Source of the DNA: Myxococcales bacterium
GTDB taxonomy: Bacteria > Myxococcota_A > Polyangia > Haliangiales > Haliangiaceae
NCBI GenBank assembly: GCA_011526095.1
Contig: WYBA01000437.1
Location: 1-64,000, forward strand
Direction: 5' to 3'
DNA: 64,000 nucleotides
Both the position numbers and the translations under genes were made by a program. The notes under the pieces are model-generated. The model saw only the letters and a list, made by a program, of their open reading frames with translations. It was not told where the DNA came from and ran no database searches. The stretch's first letter is position 1. Every line of letters starts with the position of its first letter. This document shows, one piece after another, positions 32,021-41,710 of this stretch.

Positions 32021-33597
32021 GTGCGGGCGCCCGGGATGAACGGGTTGCGCGTGGCCTCCTGGCGCAGCCGCGGGACATCCCCCGCAACCTGCTCCCCGGG
32101 CAGCGGTTCGGGCGGCTCACCGGCCGCGAGTCGAGCGCGGACTTTGGCCCACTGGCGCAGGCTCTCGATCTGCTCGCGCATCGTCCGCGACAGCGGGAAG
32201 GTCCTGTCCAGCGCGCGTGTGATGTGCTCGGTGTGGAGCTCGCGTCCCTCGGCGAAGGCCTCGAAGAGACCCTCCCGGATCGCTTCTTCGAGCTCGGCCC
32301 CGGAGAACCCCACGGACCGCGCCGCCAGGCCTGCGACGTCGTAGTCCTTCGGTGCGCGCCCCTTCTTCTTCAGGTGGATCGACAGGATCTCCTCTCGCAC
32401 GGCGCTCGTCGGGAGGTCGACGAAGAAGATCTCGTCGAAGCGCCCCTTCCGCAGCAGCTCCGGCGGGAGCATCTCGATGCGGTTCGCCGTGGCGACGACG
32501 AACACCGGATCCCGCTTCTCCTGCATCCAGGTCAACAGCGTGCCGACGACCCGCGCGGTCGTGCCGCCGTCGGTCTGATCGGAGCTCCCCATGCCGGCGA
32601 GCCCCTTCTCGATCTCGTCGATCCACAGGACGCAGGGCGCGAGCGCTTGCGCGACCTGGAGCGCGGTGCGGATGTTGCCCTCGGACTGTCCGACGATGCC
32701 GCCGAACACCTTGCCCATGTCGAAGCGCAGCAGTGGAAACTGCCACGTCGCCGCGACGGCCTTGGCGAGCAGGCTCTTGCCGCAGCCTTGCACACCCAGC
32801 AGGAGCACGCCCTTGGGCGCGTCGAGGCCATACTCCCTCGCGCCCGCACCGAACGCACGTCCGCGCCGGTCCAGCCACGCCTTGAGCTGGTCGAGGCCCC
32901 CGACGTCGGCCATGCTCGCGCGGGTCTCGTAGTACTCGAGGACCTCGCTCTGCTTGATGATCCGTTCCTTCTCTCGCGCCACCAGGGGCACGGCCCCGTG
33001 ATCGAGGCGGCGGAGCTCGGCGGCCGCCTTGCCGAACGCGAGACGGGCTTCCATCACCGTGAGCCCCCGCGCCGCGTCGAGCAGCGCCTCGTCGGCCGTC
33101 GCGTGCACGCGAGCGGCGTCGGCAGCGTCCTGCAGGACGACGCGCAGGTCATCGACACCAGGTAACTCCAGCTCAATCGTCGGGATCTCCTTGCGGAGGT
33201 CGATCGGCAGGCCCGGCAGCGGCGTGGACAGGATGACCAGCTTGCGCGGCGACGCCGGCAGGCGCGCGAGCTCGCGCAGCCAGCGGAGCAGCGGATGATG
33301 CTCCTCGCGGAGGAACGGGTGGAAGTCCTCCATCAGCCAGATCCCGGACAGCTCGGAGTCGTGGATCCTGCGGAGCATCTCCATCGGATCGGTGGCATCA
33401 CGATCCTCGTCCGCGTTCTGGCCGTCCGGCTTGCACGCCAGCAGGCCGGTCGACTGGCTCCAGATGTGGAGCGGGAGGTCGACCCTGTTGGACAGACCGA
33501 TCACGTGACCGCGCACGCGCTCCCATTCGTAGGATGCGATGTGCAGCAGGCGTGCGCCGGCCTGGGCAAGGTGCAGCAAGTGGTCGAACGTGGTCAT
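32017..33597 (-). CDS. Ycf46-type AAA ATPase
   Basis: The 526-aa protein has the two-part layout of Ycf46-like ATPases. The degenerate N-terminal P-loop-fold domain (~1-200) shows [52 protein letters not shown]. The active C-terminal AAA (~230-470) shows Walker [17 protein letters not shown], Walker [27 protein letters not shown] and arginine finger in [14 protein letters not shown]. Position 33597 has AGGAG upstream. It is 60 nt after the double helicase, the largest gap in the island, and could therefore carry its own regulation. It is the first gene of the ATGA-linked set. Confidence 0.88.
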   Translation of the reverse strand: MTTFDHLLHLAQAGARLLHIASYEWERVRGHVIGLSNRVDLPLHIWSQSTGLLACKPDGQNADEDRDATDPMEMLRRIHDSELSGIWLMEDFHPFLREEHHPLLRWLRELARLPASPRKLVILSTPLPGLPIDLRKEIPTIELELPGVDDLRVVLQDAADAARVHATADEALLDAARGLTVMEARLAFGKAAAELRRLDHGAVPLVAREKERIIKQSEVLEYYETRASMADVGGLDQLKAWLDRRGRAFGAGAREYGLDAPKGVLLLGVQGCGKSLLAKAVAATWQFPLLRFDMGKVFGGIVGQSEGNIRTALQVAQALAPCVLWIDEIEKGLAGMGSSDQTDGGTTARVVGTLLTWMQEKRDPVFVVATANRIEMLPPELLRKGRFDEIFFVDLPTSAVREEILSIHLKKKGRAPKDYDVAGLAARSVGFSGAELEEAIREGLFEAFAEGRELHTEHITRALDRTFPLSRTMREQIESLRQWAKVRARLAAGEPPEPLPGEQVAGDVPRLRQEATRNPFIPGART

Positions 33598-33657
33598 GGC
33601 TCTCCTGCGTTGGTGCCTCTTTGGCTCGTGCTGGTGGCAGGCGCTGCCTTCTCGTCG

Positions 33658-36600
33658 TCACTCCGTGATGGGCTCGCCGACGAGCGCGATCTCCACGTCC
33701 CCGTCGCCGAGCCGCAAGGCTTCGCTGCGCGACGGCTCGGCGTCCGGCGTGTACACGGCGATCGTGCGGTCGTCGGAGCGCGCGACGAACAGCGGCTCCC
33801 CGAGGACCTCGCCGTCGGACGAGACGATCGGCTCGATCGCCACGCGGAACTGGCCAAGCACCTCGTCCAGCCAGCCGGCGTGGTCGGGGCCGACCAGGCT
33901 TAGCAGCAAGGGCCGCTGGTCGCCGCTGCTGCCCGCGTGGCGGGCGTCGATGACCGGCGCGATCGCCGCGAGGTCGCCGGCCTCCTTGAGCGCGGCGAAC
34001 AGCTTCCCGGCGGCCCCTTCGGTCGCGCGGGTCGCGGTGGCGAGAAGCAGTGAGCGCGCCCGGGTGAGGGCGACGTAGAGCGGCGCCGCGATCGGCTGGC
34101 CACGCTCGTGGAAGGCGTCCAGGGCGAAGCCGCAGACCACCTCGGCCTCGTAGCCTTTGAACGAGTGCGGCGTGGTCACCGCGACGGTGCGATCGAGCCC
34201 CTCGAAGCCCTCGCGGGTCCGGAACTCCGCGCGCAGGCCCAGCGGCTGGAGCCTGTCCGAGAGCATGCGGGTGATGAGCTCGCCGTTCTTCCGCCCGTTC
34301 GTGTAGCCCATCGTCAGCACCGCGATGTCGCGTGCCTGCACTCCCTCGTCCCGGATCCAGGCCACGATCTGGTCGCACACGGCGCTCGCCTCGAGGGTGC
34401 GGTCCGCGTAGGGGCGGAACATCGGCGCGGGGCCGTTGACCTCGTTGTAGTTCACCTGCCACCAGGTGCGGCCTTCCCTCCGGGTCTCCTCGATGAACCC
34501 GCGCTCGATGTACTCGCGCTGATCGGGATCGTCGGCGAACGAGGTCAGCCGCGCGAGCACGTTGACGGCGAACTCCGTGATCGGCCGGGTCGACCGGAAG
34601 CTCTCCTTCATCACCACGGAGCGGCCGCGCAGGTCGATCCCGAGGTCCATCCACCGGGGCGTGCCGCGGCGGTACACGTTCTGGGCGTTGTCGTAGAAGA
34701 TGTTGACCGCGCGGCTCTTGGGGTCGTCCGGGTCGGTCTGGGCCGTGAGCTGCGTGAGCAGCGCGATCACCTCGGGGCCGAGATCCTGCGCCTCGTCCAT
34801 GAACAGCGCCTGGCAGCCCGCCACCCGGGTGACCCCACGGGCCAGGATCTGCTTGGCGCGCCAGCCGTACTCGAAGCGCATGGCGTCGGCGACTCGCACG
34901 GGGCGCTCCAGCGACGCCAGCAGGCGATCGATGTGGTGCAGGTCGATGCGGCTCCATGGCACAGCGCCGGGCTGCCCCGCGCGAGCCCAGGCGTCCTCGA
35001 TGCACCTCTGGATGAGCCGGCGCAGCGCCTCGTTGGCGAAGACGACCCAGTAGCGCGTGGCAGGGTCCGGGTTGCGCAGCAGCGTCTGGACCAGCCAGGC
35101 CGCGAGCACCACGGTCTTGCCGCTCCCCGCGACGCCGCGCACCAGGCGCGGCTTGCCGTCCATCTCGAACCGCGAGAGGCGCTGCTGCTCGGAGCTGAAG
35201 ATCGGCCGAAGCGCCCGTCGCCTCACGATCTGCGCGCCGAGCCGCTGATCATCGGCGTCGAAGCTCGGGGCCTCGGCCGCGGCGACGTCCCTGGCGACCT
35301 CGTGCAGCCGCCACGCGCGCCCGGCGTACTGGAGCGCGGCGGGCCACAGGTTCGTGACCAGAGGCGCGAGGAACGGCTGGCGCGCCTCCTCGCGCGTCGC
35401 GAGCACGATCGCGAGCTTCCGCGCGCGGCTCACGCCGACGTTGATGAGGCGCTCCCACTCGTCGAGCGGCCAGCAGTGGCTGCCCGCGTTGACCGTGTCG
35501 AACACGACGTAGTCGGCCTCGGCGCCCTGCTGCTGGTGCACGGTGGAGGCGCGCCAGTGCGGCGCGCCGAGGCCGCGCAGGTGGTCGCTGACCATGCGCG
35601 TCTGTCCGACGAACGGGGACAGGAACAGGCCCGCTCCTTCACGCATGCGCGGGTAGGCGGCGAAGAGGCGCTCGAGGACGACCGGCGTGTGGGCGCGCGT
35701 CCAGCTCCGGTTGTGCTGGCCGCGGTCGGCGCGCAGGTGCTGGGGCTCGGTCTTCTCCTCGTCGAGCACGTACCAGATCGCCCGCTGCGCCGGCAGCTCC
35801 TCGTCGGCCTCCACCGCCAGGGTCGACGCGTCGACGAGGCGGCCGCCGTACTGGTACGCGGAGACCGCGGCGCGGATGTGCGGGTGCATCCGGTGCTGGT
35901 GCGTGAGGAACTCGGCGCCGCCGCCGGTCTGCTCCACGTCGAGGTGCTGCAGCGCGCTGAGCCCGAGCCAGTGCGCGTGACCGGACGCGAGCACGCGGTT
36001 CATCCGCGCGATCGGCGCGAGCTGCCGCGGGTCGCCCACGAGGACCACCCGCCGGGCCGCCAGCACCGAGAGCGCGGCGATCGTGGCGCGCGAGATCAGC
36101 CCCGCCTCGTCGACGACCACGGTGGTGAACGGCGCGGTGCCGTCGGTCACCAGGGAGCGCTCGCAGGCGAACGACAGCGCGTGGAACGCCGTCGTGACCA
36201 CCGCCCGGAGCGCCCCGTTGCTCGCCGCGGCGCCGGCGGCGCCGCGGAGCTCGCGGACCAGCACGCCGAGCCGGTGGCGGAGCCTGGCGCGCTCGGCGCG
36301 GTCGCGGGTCGTGTCGAGGACCGACCTCAGCCCGTCGATGTCGCTCCGCAGCTGGTGCTCTCGGCCCTCGATGAGCCGGCGGAGCCCGGCGTCCGCGAAC
36401 CGCCGGTACCGCGCGCCGCGCCCGACGCGCACGATGGTCCCCTCGGCGGCCGCGTTGGACCGCGTCGCTCGCCCGATCGACAGCGCCGCCTGATCGGTGG
36501 CGTCGTTGGTGGTCGAGACGACGAGGACGCGCTCTTCCGGGTCGCGCAGGAGCGCGGCGACGCGCTCCCCGATGAGGTGCGTCTTGCCCGTCCCGGGCGG

Positions 36601-37146
36601 CCCCCACAGGATGTTCCAGCCGGGCGGCCAGGGGGCCTCCATGGCGCCGTCGACGGGTGGGGCGCCCAGCGCGGCGGCGCGCAGCCGGCCGCACAGCATG
36701 AGCCGGAGGCTGGCGTACTCCTTCCCGGTGTAGATGCGCTTGAGCAGCGCGACGAAGTCGAACGGGCGCACGTAGAAGTCGCCGCGCGTCGGACCCTGGC
36801 GTCCGTCGCGGCCGACGTAGAGCGCGCCCGCGGTGTCATCCAGCTCGACGACCGGGCCGGACCAGAGCACCGCGTCCTCGTCGGGTTCGGCGCCCGCGGT
36901 CGGAGCGCCTTCCCGAGGACGCAGCGCGACGCTGCCCTCCCACGACTGCTCGAGCCCGAGCACCGAGCCGGTGTCCAGCCGGTACAGGCCCTCCTCGGGG
37001 TCGATGCACTCCACGTTTAGGCAGCGGAGCTGCTTCCACTCCGCCGAGGCCCTGTGCTCCGCGATGACCGCCTCGGTGACGCGCTTGAGGTCGTCGACAT
37101 CGCCGAGCGGCAGCACGAGCTCGCGCGAGTACGCCGGGATCGTCAC
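33658..37146 (-). CDS. double SF1 helicase: UPF1-like module fused to UvrD-like module
   Basis: The 1162-aa protein has two complete helicase cores. The N-terminal one (~160-620) shows LWGPPGTGKTHLIGERV, VVSTTNDATDQAAL, VVVDEAGLIS, LVGDPRQLAPIARM, HQHRMHPHIRAAVSAYQY, STVHQQQGAEADYVVFDTV and NVGVSRARKLAIVLAT (DNA2/NAM7/UPF1 class). The C-terminal one (~665-1050) shows RGVAGSGKTVVLAAWLVQTL, ALFMDEAQDLGPEV, KESFRSTRPI, VTTPHSFKGYEAEVVCGF and YVALTRARSLLLAT (UvrD/Rep class). Between them lies a short linker. The start overlaps the mcrC stop by ATGA. Most helicases carry one core; two different SF1 classes in one chain with McrBC is unusual. Confidence 0.93.
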   Translation of the reverse strand: MTIPAYSRELVLPLGDVDDLKRVTEAVIAEHRASAEWKQLRCLNVECIDPEEGLYRLDTGSVLGLEQSWEGSVALRPREGAPTAGAEPDEDAVLWSGPVVELDDTAGALYVGRDGRQGPTRGDFYVRPFDFVALLKRIYTGKEYASLRLMLCGRLRAAALGAPPVDGAMEAPWPPGWNILWGPPGTGKTHLIGERVAALLRDPEERVLVVSTTNDATDQAALSIGRATRSNAAAEGTIVRVGRGARYRRFADAGLRRLIEGREHQLRSDIDGLRSVLDTTRDRAERARLRHRLGVLVRELRGAAGAAASNGALRAVVTTAFHALSFACERSLVTDGTAPFTTVVVDEAGLISRATIAALSVLAARRVVLVGDPRQLAPIARMNRVLASGHAHWLGLSALQHLDVEQTGGGAEFLTHQHRMHPHIRAAVSAYQYGGRLVDASTLAVEADEELPAQRAIWYVLDEEKTEPQHLRADRGQHNRSWTRAHTPVVLERLFAAYPRMREGAGLFLSPFVGQTRMVSDHLRGLGAPHWRASTVHQQQGAEADYVVFDTVNAGSHCWPLDEWERLINVGVSRARKLAIVLATREEARQPFLAPLVTNLWPAALQYAGRAWRLHEVARDVAAAEAPSFDADDQRLGAQIVRRRALRPIFSSEQQRLSRFEMDGKPRLVRGVAGSGKTVVLAAWLVQTLLRNPDPATRYWVVFANEALRRLIQRCIEDAWARAGQPGAVPWSRIDLHHIDRLLASLERPVRVADAMRFEYGWRAKQILARGVTRVAGCQALFMDEAQDLGPEVIALLTQLTAQTDPDDPKSRAVNIFYDNAQNVYRRGTPRWMDLGIDLRGRSVVMKESFRSTRPITEFAVNVLARLTSFADDPDQREYIERGFIEETRREGRTWWQVNYNEVNGPAPMFRPYADRTLEASAVCDQIVAWIRDEGVQARDIAVLTMGYTNGRKNGELITRMLSDRLQPLGLRAEFRTREGFEGLDRTVAVTTPHSFKGYEAEVVCGFALDAFHERGQPIAAPLYVALTRARSLLLATATRATEGAAGKLFAALKEAGDLAAIAPVIDARHAGSSGDQRPLLLSLVGPDHAGWLDEVLGQFRVAIEPIVSSDGEVLGEPLFVARSDDRTIAVYTPDAEPSRSEALRLGDGDVEIALVGEPITE

Positions 37147-38324
37147 GTCGGCCCCCTCGTCAGCTCGGCGGCCAGCGCCGTGAACGCGGCCGGCTCGGTC
37201 TCCGGCAGCCGCGCGAGGTCCACGCCCACGGTGCGCACGCGCACCGGGCCGGCGCGGAGGTCGAGGGCGGGCACGGGGCGCGGGTAGATGAGGACGGCGT
37301 CGCGGCAGCCCAGGACGGTGGCGTAGAAGACGACCTGCTGGACGTCGGCGGGGGCGGGGCGGTCGGTGTCCTTGTACTTGGTGTCGAGGACGGCGAGCGG
37401 GCGGCGGGTGGCGCGGTCGCGCAGGACGATGTCGGCGTCGTAGCGGAGGCCGGCGTCGAGCGGGATGCCGACGTGCGGATCAACGAGGACGTCGCGCAGC
37501 TCGCGGTCGAGCCATCGGGCGACGTAGCGCTCGAACAGGGCTGGCATCCACAGGGTGAACGGGACGGTCTCGGCGGCGCCGGCGCCGCCGCTGGCGCCGC
37601 ACGCCTCGAGCAGGAGCCGACACAGCGCGTGCATCGGGCGGTAGTCGGCGTTGAGCTGGCTGTAGCTGCGGGCGCAGTCCTCGGGGCGCACCGGCACCAT
37701 CGACAGGCACGCGGCGAGGAGGCGGTGGCTGGCGCGGACCTCGTGGCGCACCTCGGGGCTGCCGAGCGACGACCGGCGCAGCCGCTCGAGGGTCCACAGC
37801 AGGATCTGGTTGTCGAGGAGGTCCTCGGTGAGCGTCTCGAAGTCGCACACCAGGCCGGTGGCGCCGCGGAGCTGGCGCCCCATCGACTCGCGCGGCGCGA
37901 CGCGGCCGCGCACGAGCTGCAGCTCGTCGCGCTCCTCGACGTACGCGCGGTGCAGCCCCTTGCGGACGCGGCTGCCGATCTGCCGCGCGAGCACCAGCGC
38001 CAGGACATCGAACAGCCCGCCGACGGTGTCCTCGCGGGTCAGCGTCTCGTGCCAGCGCAGGCTGTCGAGGTCGAGGGCGAGGTCCAGCATCGCGAGCAGG
38101 CTGCGGACCGGCACCTTGGGGGCGATGCGGAGCGCCAGGCCGTCGTCGACCGGGAGGTAGCCGACCAGGCCGCACGAGCGCACCGCCCAGTCGGCGCCGG
38201 TGAGCGCGCTCGGCTCCTGGAGCTCGAACGACGCGCGGTGCGCGGCGTGGACCCGCCGGGCGATCGCCTCGCCCGCGGCGCCCAGCGGCGCGAACTGCCA
38301 CTCGACGAGGTCGACGACCCTCAC
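37143..38324 (-). CDS. mcrC: McrC-family 5-methylcytosine restriction subunit
   Basis: The 393-aa protein is typical McrC: a long N-terminal region including GLVGYLPVDDGLALRIAPKVPVRSLLAMLDLALDLDSL, and FDVLALVLARQIGSRVRKGLHRAYVEERDELQLVRGRV. The C-terminal PD-(D/E)XK nuclease has GLRYDADIVLRDRATRRPLAVLDTKYKD (catalytic D...DTK) and DVQQVVFYATVLGCRDAVLIYPRP. Catalytic residues are present, so it should cleave DNA when activated by McrB. It begins 4 nt after the mcrB stop and overlaps the double helicase. Confidence 0.92.
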   Translation of the reverse strand: MRVVDLVEWQFAPLGAAGEAIARRVHAAHRASFELQEPSALTGADWAVRSCGLVGYLPVDDGLALRIAPKVPVRSLLAMLDLALDLDSLRWHETLTREDTVGGLFDVLALVLARQIGSRVRKGLHRAYVEERDELQLVRGRVAPRESMGRQLRGATGLVCDFETLTEDLLDNQILLWTLERLRRSSLGSPEVRHEVRASHRLLAACLSMVPVRPEDCARSYSQLNADYRPMHALCRLLLEACGASGGAGAAETVPFTLWMPALFERYVARWLDRELRDVLVDPHVGIPLDAGLRYDADIVLRDRATRRPLAVLDTKYKDTDRPAPADVQQVVFYATVLGCRDAVLIYPRPVPALDLRAGPVRVRTVGVDLARLPETEPAAFTALAAELTRGPT

Positions 38325-38328
38325 CCCG

Positions 38329-41262
38329 TCACCCCTCTCGGCTCCACCCGGCGAGCTTGCCCTTCGACAGCGTGCGCCAGCGGAACGGCTCGACGACGCG
38401 GGGCTGGTCGTAGAAGTACTCCTCGAGGTACGGCTCGATCTCGCCCTCCCAGACGTCGTCGAGCGTGTTCTCGATGTTGGGTCGCAGGAAGTACGAGATG
38501 CCCAGCTCGAAGTTGGGGTCGGCGATGGCGGCGTTGATCTCGCGCAGCACGGCCACCAGCGCCGGCACGACCTCCTCGTCGAGCTCGCACTTCTCCTCGA
38601 GCACGTCGAGCTTGGGCGGCAGGCGCAAGAACGAGAACCGCCGGCGCAGCGCGTGATCGAGCCGGGCGATCGAGCGGTCGGCGGTGTTCATCGTGCCGAT
38701 GATCCGGACGTTGCCGGGGATGGACAGCGTGCCGCCGCTCGCCAGCGGCACCTGCGCGTCGCGGTACTCCAGCAGGTACATCAGCTCGCCGAACACGCGC
38801 GGCAGGTTGGCGCGGTTGATCTCGTCGATGATCAGGACCATGTAGTCGGGCGCCACGGCGCGCGCGCGCTCGCAGAACGCCATGAACCGCCCGGGCGCGA
38901 GCACGTAGTCGAGCCCGCCGGCGACGCGCTGCGGGCGCAGGCCCTGGATGAAGTCCTCGTAGGAGTACGCAGGGTGGAACTGCACCAGGTCCGCGCGGCC
39001 GGAGATGCCGCGGGTCAAGAGGCGCGCCAGGCGCTCCGCGACGTAGGTCTTTCCGGTGCCCGGCGGGCCCTGGATGATGATCTGCTTCTTGTCCTGCAGG
39101 ATGCGCAGCCACTGCGCGGCGGTGCCCTCGTCGAAGCCGGTGTCCTCGATGAACTGCTCGCGGGTGTAGGCCGGTGGCGGCGGCGGTGGCGGCGGCGGCG
39201 GCGCGTCGTCGTCGACGACGGGATCGACGATGGTGCCGTCGCGCGACGCGAGCTCCTCGTACGTCGCGCGGTCCAGCTCCATCAGCGTCTTGATCCAGCC
39301 CGGCTGGTCGATCGCCCGGACCTTGACGTCGAACCAGTCGACGGGGACCTGGTGCGCGAGCTCGGCGCCCTCCTCGTAGCGGTACGGACCCTTGACCCGC
39401 CCGAGCCCGACGACCTCGCTGGTGCCGCGGTTGGCCACCAGCAGCGTCCCGACCGGCAGCCGCGCCAGGTTCCACGCCTGCCGCGCGCCGGCGAGCTTGT
39501 AGTCCTTGCCGCCGGCGTTGGCCTCGGCGACGCGCGCGCGGAACTCGTGCTCCTCCCGGACCTCCGACAGATCGCCGAGCGCGTTCCAGCCGATCTCGGC
39601 GATCTCGTTGGTCCGCCAGCGCTCCCACAGCCTCGCGACCTCGCCGGGCGAGATCTTCCAGTAGGTCTGCTGGGCGGTGGTCGGCGCCTCGAGCTCGGGG
39701 AACGAGAACTTCCGGATCGCGACGATCCAGTGGCAGAAGTGGTCGAAGGTGTCGGCGGCGCGCACGCCGCCGAGCCGCGGGTCGCTGAAGCCGGGCTGCT
39801 CGCGCACCAGCTCGTGGATGGCCTCGATCGCGGCCGGGTACTCGGGCAGGGTCGGCTCCAGCTCGCGGCGCTGGAAGTAGTTCACGACCTGCAGGACCTT
39901 CTTGTTGACCAGCGGGTAGCGGTCGGGCGCCATCGCGCTCAGGAACGGCGTCAGGGTGCCGACGCTGAAGCCCTTGGACAGCGGATCGCGGACGAACGAG
40001 GCGATGTGCGCCGCGAGCTGGTCGGGGGCGTCGAGGCAGCCGCGCAGGAAGCGCAGCACGGTCTGCGCGACCGCCGGCCAGCTCTCGGGCGTCACCCACT
40101 TCGCGCGCTCGAAGTAGGTGCGCACCTCGCCGAGGATGACCGGCGCGTGCGAGACCCACGCGCCTCGCGCCAGGTGCTTCGCGGTGCCCTGGTGGGGCAG
40201 CACGCCCTCGAGGACGACGTCGGTGACGTCCTGGCCCTGGGCCTCCAGCGTCGCGATGCGCTCCCAGACGGCGCGCGCGGCGATCCGCTCGGACTCGTAG
40301 CGCGTCAGGAACTCGCGCCCCTCGTCGCTGACGGCGTAGGTGTCGAGGTACTCGGCGACGAGGTCGGCGAGCGAGAGGTCCTCGTCGCCGCCGTGCGCGT
40401 CGGCCGCGCCGACGCTCGCGTCGGCCGCGGCGCGGGGCTCGGGCAGTGGGAGCGTGCGGCCGGTCATCTCGGCCAGCGCGGTCACGGCGCCCGGCGCGTG
40501 GGTGTGGCTGTTGCGCATCCGGCCGGCGGCGATGGCCGGGACGTAGGTCGCCGCGACGGCGGTGACGATGACGTCGGCGAGATCGGCGACGGCGTCGTAG
40601 GCCACCCAGTGGTAGGTCGGCCCCGGCAGGTGGAGGTAGGTGTTGAGCGGGTCGACCTCGGAGAGGCCCTCGAAGGTGGCGCGCTGGTCGTCGGTGAGCG
40701 CGCCGAGGTCGGCGGTGATCCACAGGCCGCGGGGATCGAGCGCCGCGAGGATGAACCGGCCGACGTTGAGCGCGAGATTGCCGGGGTGGATCGTTAGCTT
40801 CCAGTCGTGCGGGGTCACCGCCGCGGCGCGCGCGATCAGCTCGGCGAGCACGGCCGCGGTGGCGCGGCGCGGGGCCTCGCCGGGAACGAGGGCCGCAAGA
40901 ACCTGCCGCGCGATCGCGGGATCGAGCCGCGCGCTCGCGGCGTCCCTCGGGAAGTCGCGCGCCGACAGCGCCTTGCCCTGCGCGCCACTGGCGAGCATGG
41001 CGTCCTGCTGCACGCGCGAGAGGTCGGCCCACAGCCCGAACGCGCCGTCGCCGTTGCGGTAGAAGCGCGCGACCTCGCCGCGGCCCAGGCTGCTGTTCGC
41101 GGCCTTGCGGGCGAGCTCGACCTTCAGTGTCGCGAGCGGCGTGCGCCCCCCGGTCTCGACGAGCTTGCGGCGCTCGATCTCGGCCCACAGCTCCTCGGGC
41201 TTCATCGCGCGCTGCGCGTCGCGCAGCACGAGCTCGGCGGCCTCGGCGAAGGTCATGGACAT
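38329..41262 (-). CDS. mcrB: McrB-like GTPase/ATPase with HARE-HTH and PUA/EVE-like domains
   Basis: This 977-aa protein is far larger than E. coli McrB (459 aa). The N-terminal HARE-HTH (~1-80) shows TFAEAAELVLRDAQRAMKPEELWAEIERRKLVETGGRTPLATLKVELARK. An unassigned middle region follows. A PUA/EVE-like reader (~565-670) has YKLAGARQAWNLARLPVGTLLVANRG and VVGLGRVKGPYRYEEGAELAHQVPVDWF. A ten-proline linker (DNA ~39180-39210) leads to the McrB AAA+ domain with GPPGTGKTYVAERLARLL, the YSYEDFIQGLRP element, LIIDEINRANLPRVFGELMYLLE, and GTMNTADRSIARLDHALRRRFSF. HARE-HTH and EVE domains are both associated with modified-base recognition. ATG 41262 has a weak GAGGA upstream. Confidence 0.93.
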   Translation of the reverse strand: MSMTFAEAAELVLRDAQRAMKPEELWAEIERRKLVETGGRTPLATLKVELARKAANSSLGRGEVARFYRNGDGAFGLWADLSRVQQDAMLASGAQGKALSARDFPRDAASARLDPAIARQVLAALVPGEAPRRATAAVLAELIARAAAVTPHDWKLTIHPGNLALNVGRFILAALDPRGLWITADLGALTDDQRATFEGLSEVDPLNTYLHLPGPTYHWVAYDAVADLADVIVTAVAATYVPAIAAGRMRNSHTHAPGAVTALAEMTGRTLPLPEPRAAADASVGAADAHGGDEDLSLADLVAEYLDTYAVSDEGREFLTRYESERIAARAVWERIATLEAQGQDVTDVVLEGVLPHQGTAKHLARGAWVSHAPVILGEVRTYFERAKWVTPESWPAVAQTVLRFLRGCLDAPDQLAAHIASFVRDPLSKGFSVGTLTPFLSAMAPDRYPLVNKKVLQVVNYFQRRELEPTLPEYPAAIEAIHELVREQPGFSDPRLGGVRAADTFDHFCHWIVAIRKFSFPELEAPTTAQQTYWKISPGEVARLWERWRTNEIAEIGWNALGDLSEVREEHEFRARVAEANAGGKDYKLAGARQAWNLARLPVGTLLVANRGTSEVVGLGRVKGPYRYEEGAELAHQVPVDWFDVKVRAIDQPGWIKTLMELDRATYEELASRDGTIVDPVVDDDAPPPPPPPPPPAYTREQFIEDTGFDEGTAAQWLRILQDKKQIIIQGPPGTGKTYVAERLARLLTRGISGRADLVQFHPAYSYEDFIQGLRPQRVAGGLDYVLAPGRFMAFCERARAVAPDYMVLIIDEINRANLPRVFGELMYLLEYRDAQVPLASGGTLSIPGNVRIIGTMNTADRSIARLDHALRRRFSFLRLPPKLDVLEEKCELDEEVVPALVAVLREINAAIADPNFELGISYFLRPNIENTLDDVWEGEIEPYLEEYFYDQPRVVEPFRWRTLSKGKLAGWSREG

Positions 41263-41299
41263 AGGGAGTCCTCGATTCGGTGCCTGTGCGTGGTGCGCG

Positions 41300-41710
41300 T
41301 CACGTCGAGCGCTTCTTCTTCAACGGATTCTTCTTCGCCTTCTTCGTCGGCGCCTTTGGGCCCTTGCCCGCGCGCTTCGCCCGGCGCTGGGCGGTCTCGA
41401 GCGCCTGCGCTGCCTCCCACCCCACGTAGAACGCCGAGAGACGGTCCGCGCCGACGAAGTCGCGCATGGTGACGTGGACGCCGAAGCGGTACCGGCGCCA
41501 GCAGCGCAGGCCGTCGATGTAGACCGGGTTCTCGCCGTGGTCAAAGCCGTTGTTGCCACCCGCGGGGCGATGCGCGGCGGTCACCGCGCGGGTGTCACAG
41601 ATCCCACACACAGCCCAGAGGTACTGGAGGGCGAGCTTGCACGGATCGCGGCAGATCGCACAGTGGCCGCGCCGTGGCTTGACGGGCGGGATCTTGAGCG
41701 TGAGCGCCAT
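41300..41710 (-). CDS. small Cys-rich protein with Lys-rich tail
   Basis: The 136-aa protein has HCAICRDPC (residues ~16-24) and CGIC (~35-38), a probable treble-clef or ribbon zinc site. A central region follows (YIDGLRCWRRYRFGVHVTMRDFVGADRLSAFYVGWEAAQALE). The last 35 residues are Lys-rich (GKGPKAPTKKAKKNPLKKKRST), suggesting nucleic-acid contact. The start overlaps the previous stop (TGATG). I do not recognise the family. Confidence 0.65.
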   Translation of the reverse strand: MALTLKIPPVKPRRGHCAICRDPCKLALQYLWAVCGICDTRAVTAAHRPAGGNNGFDHGENPVYIDGLRCWRRYRFGVHVTMRDFVGADRLSAFYVGWEAAQALETAQRRAKRAGKGPKAPTKKAKKNPLKKKRST

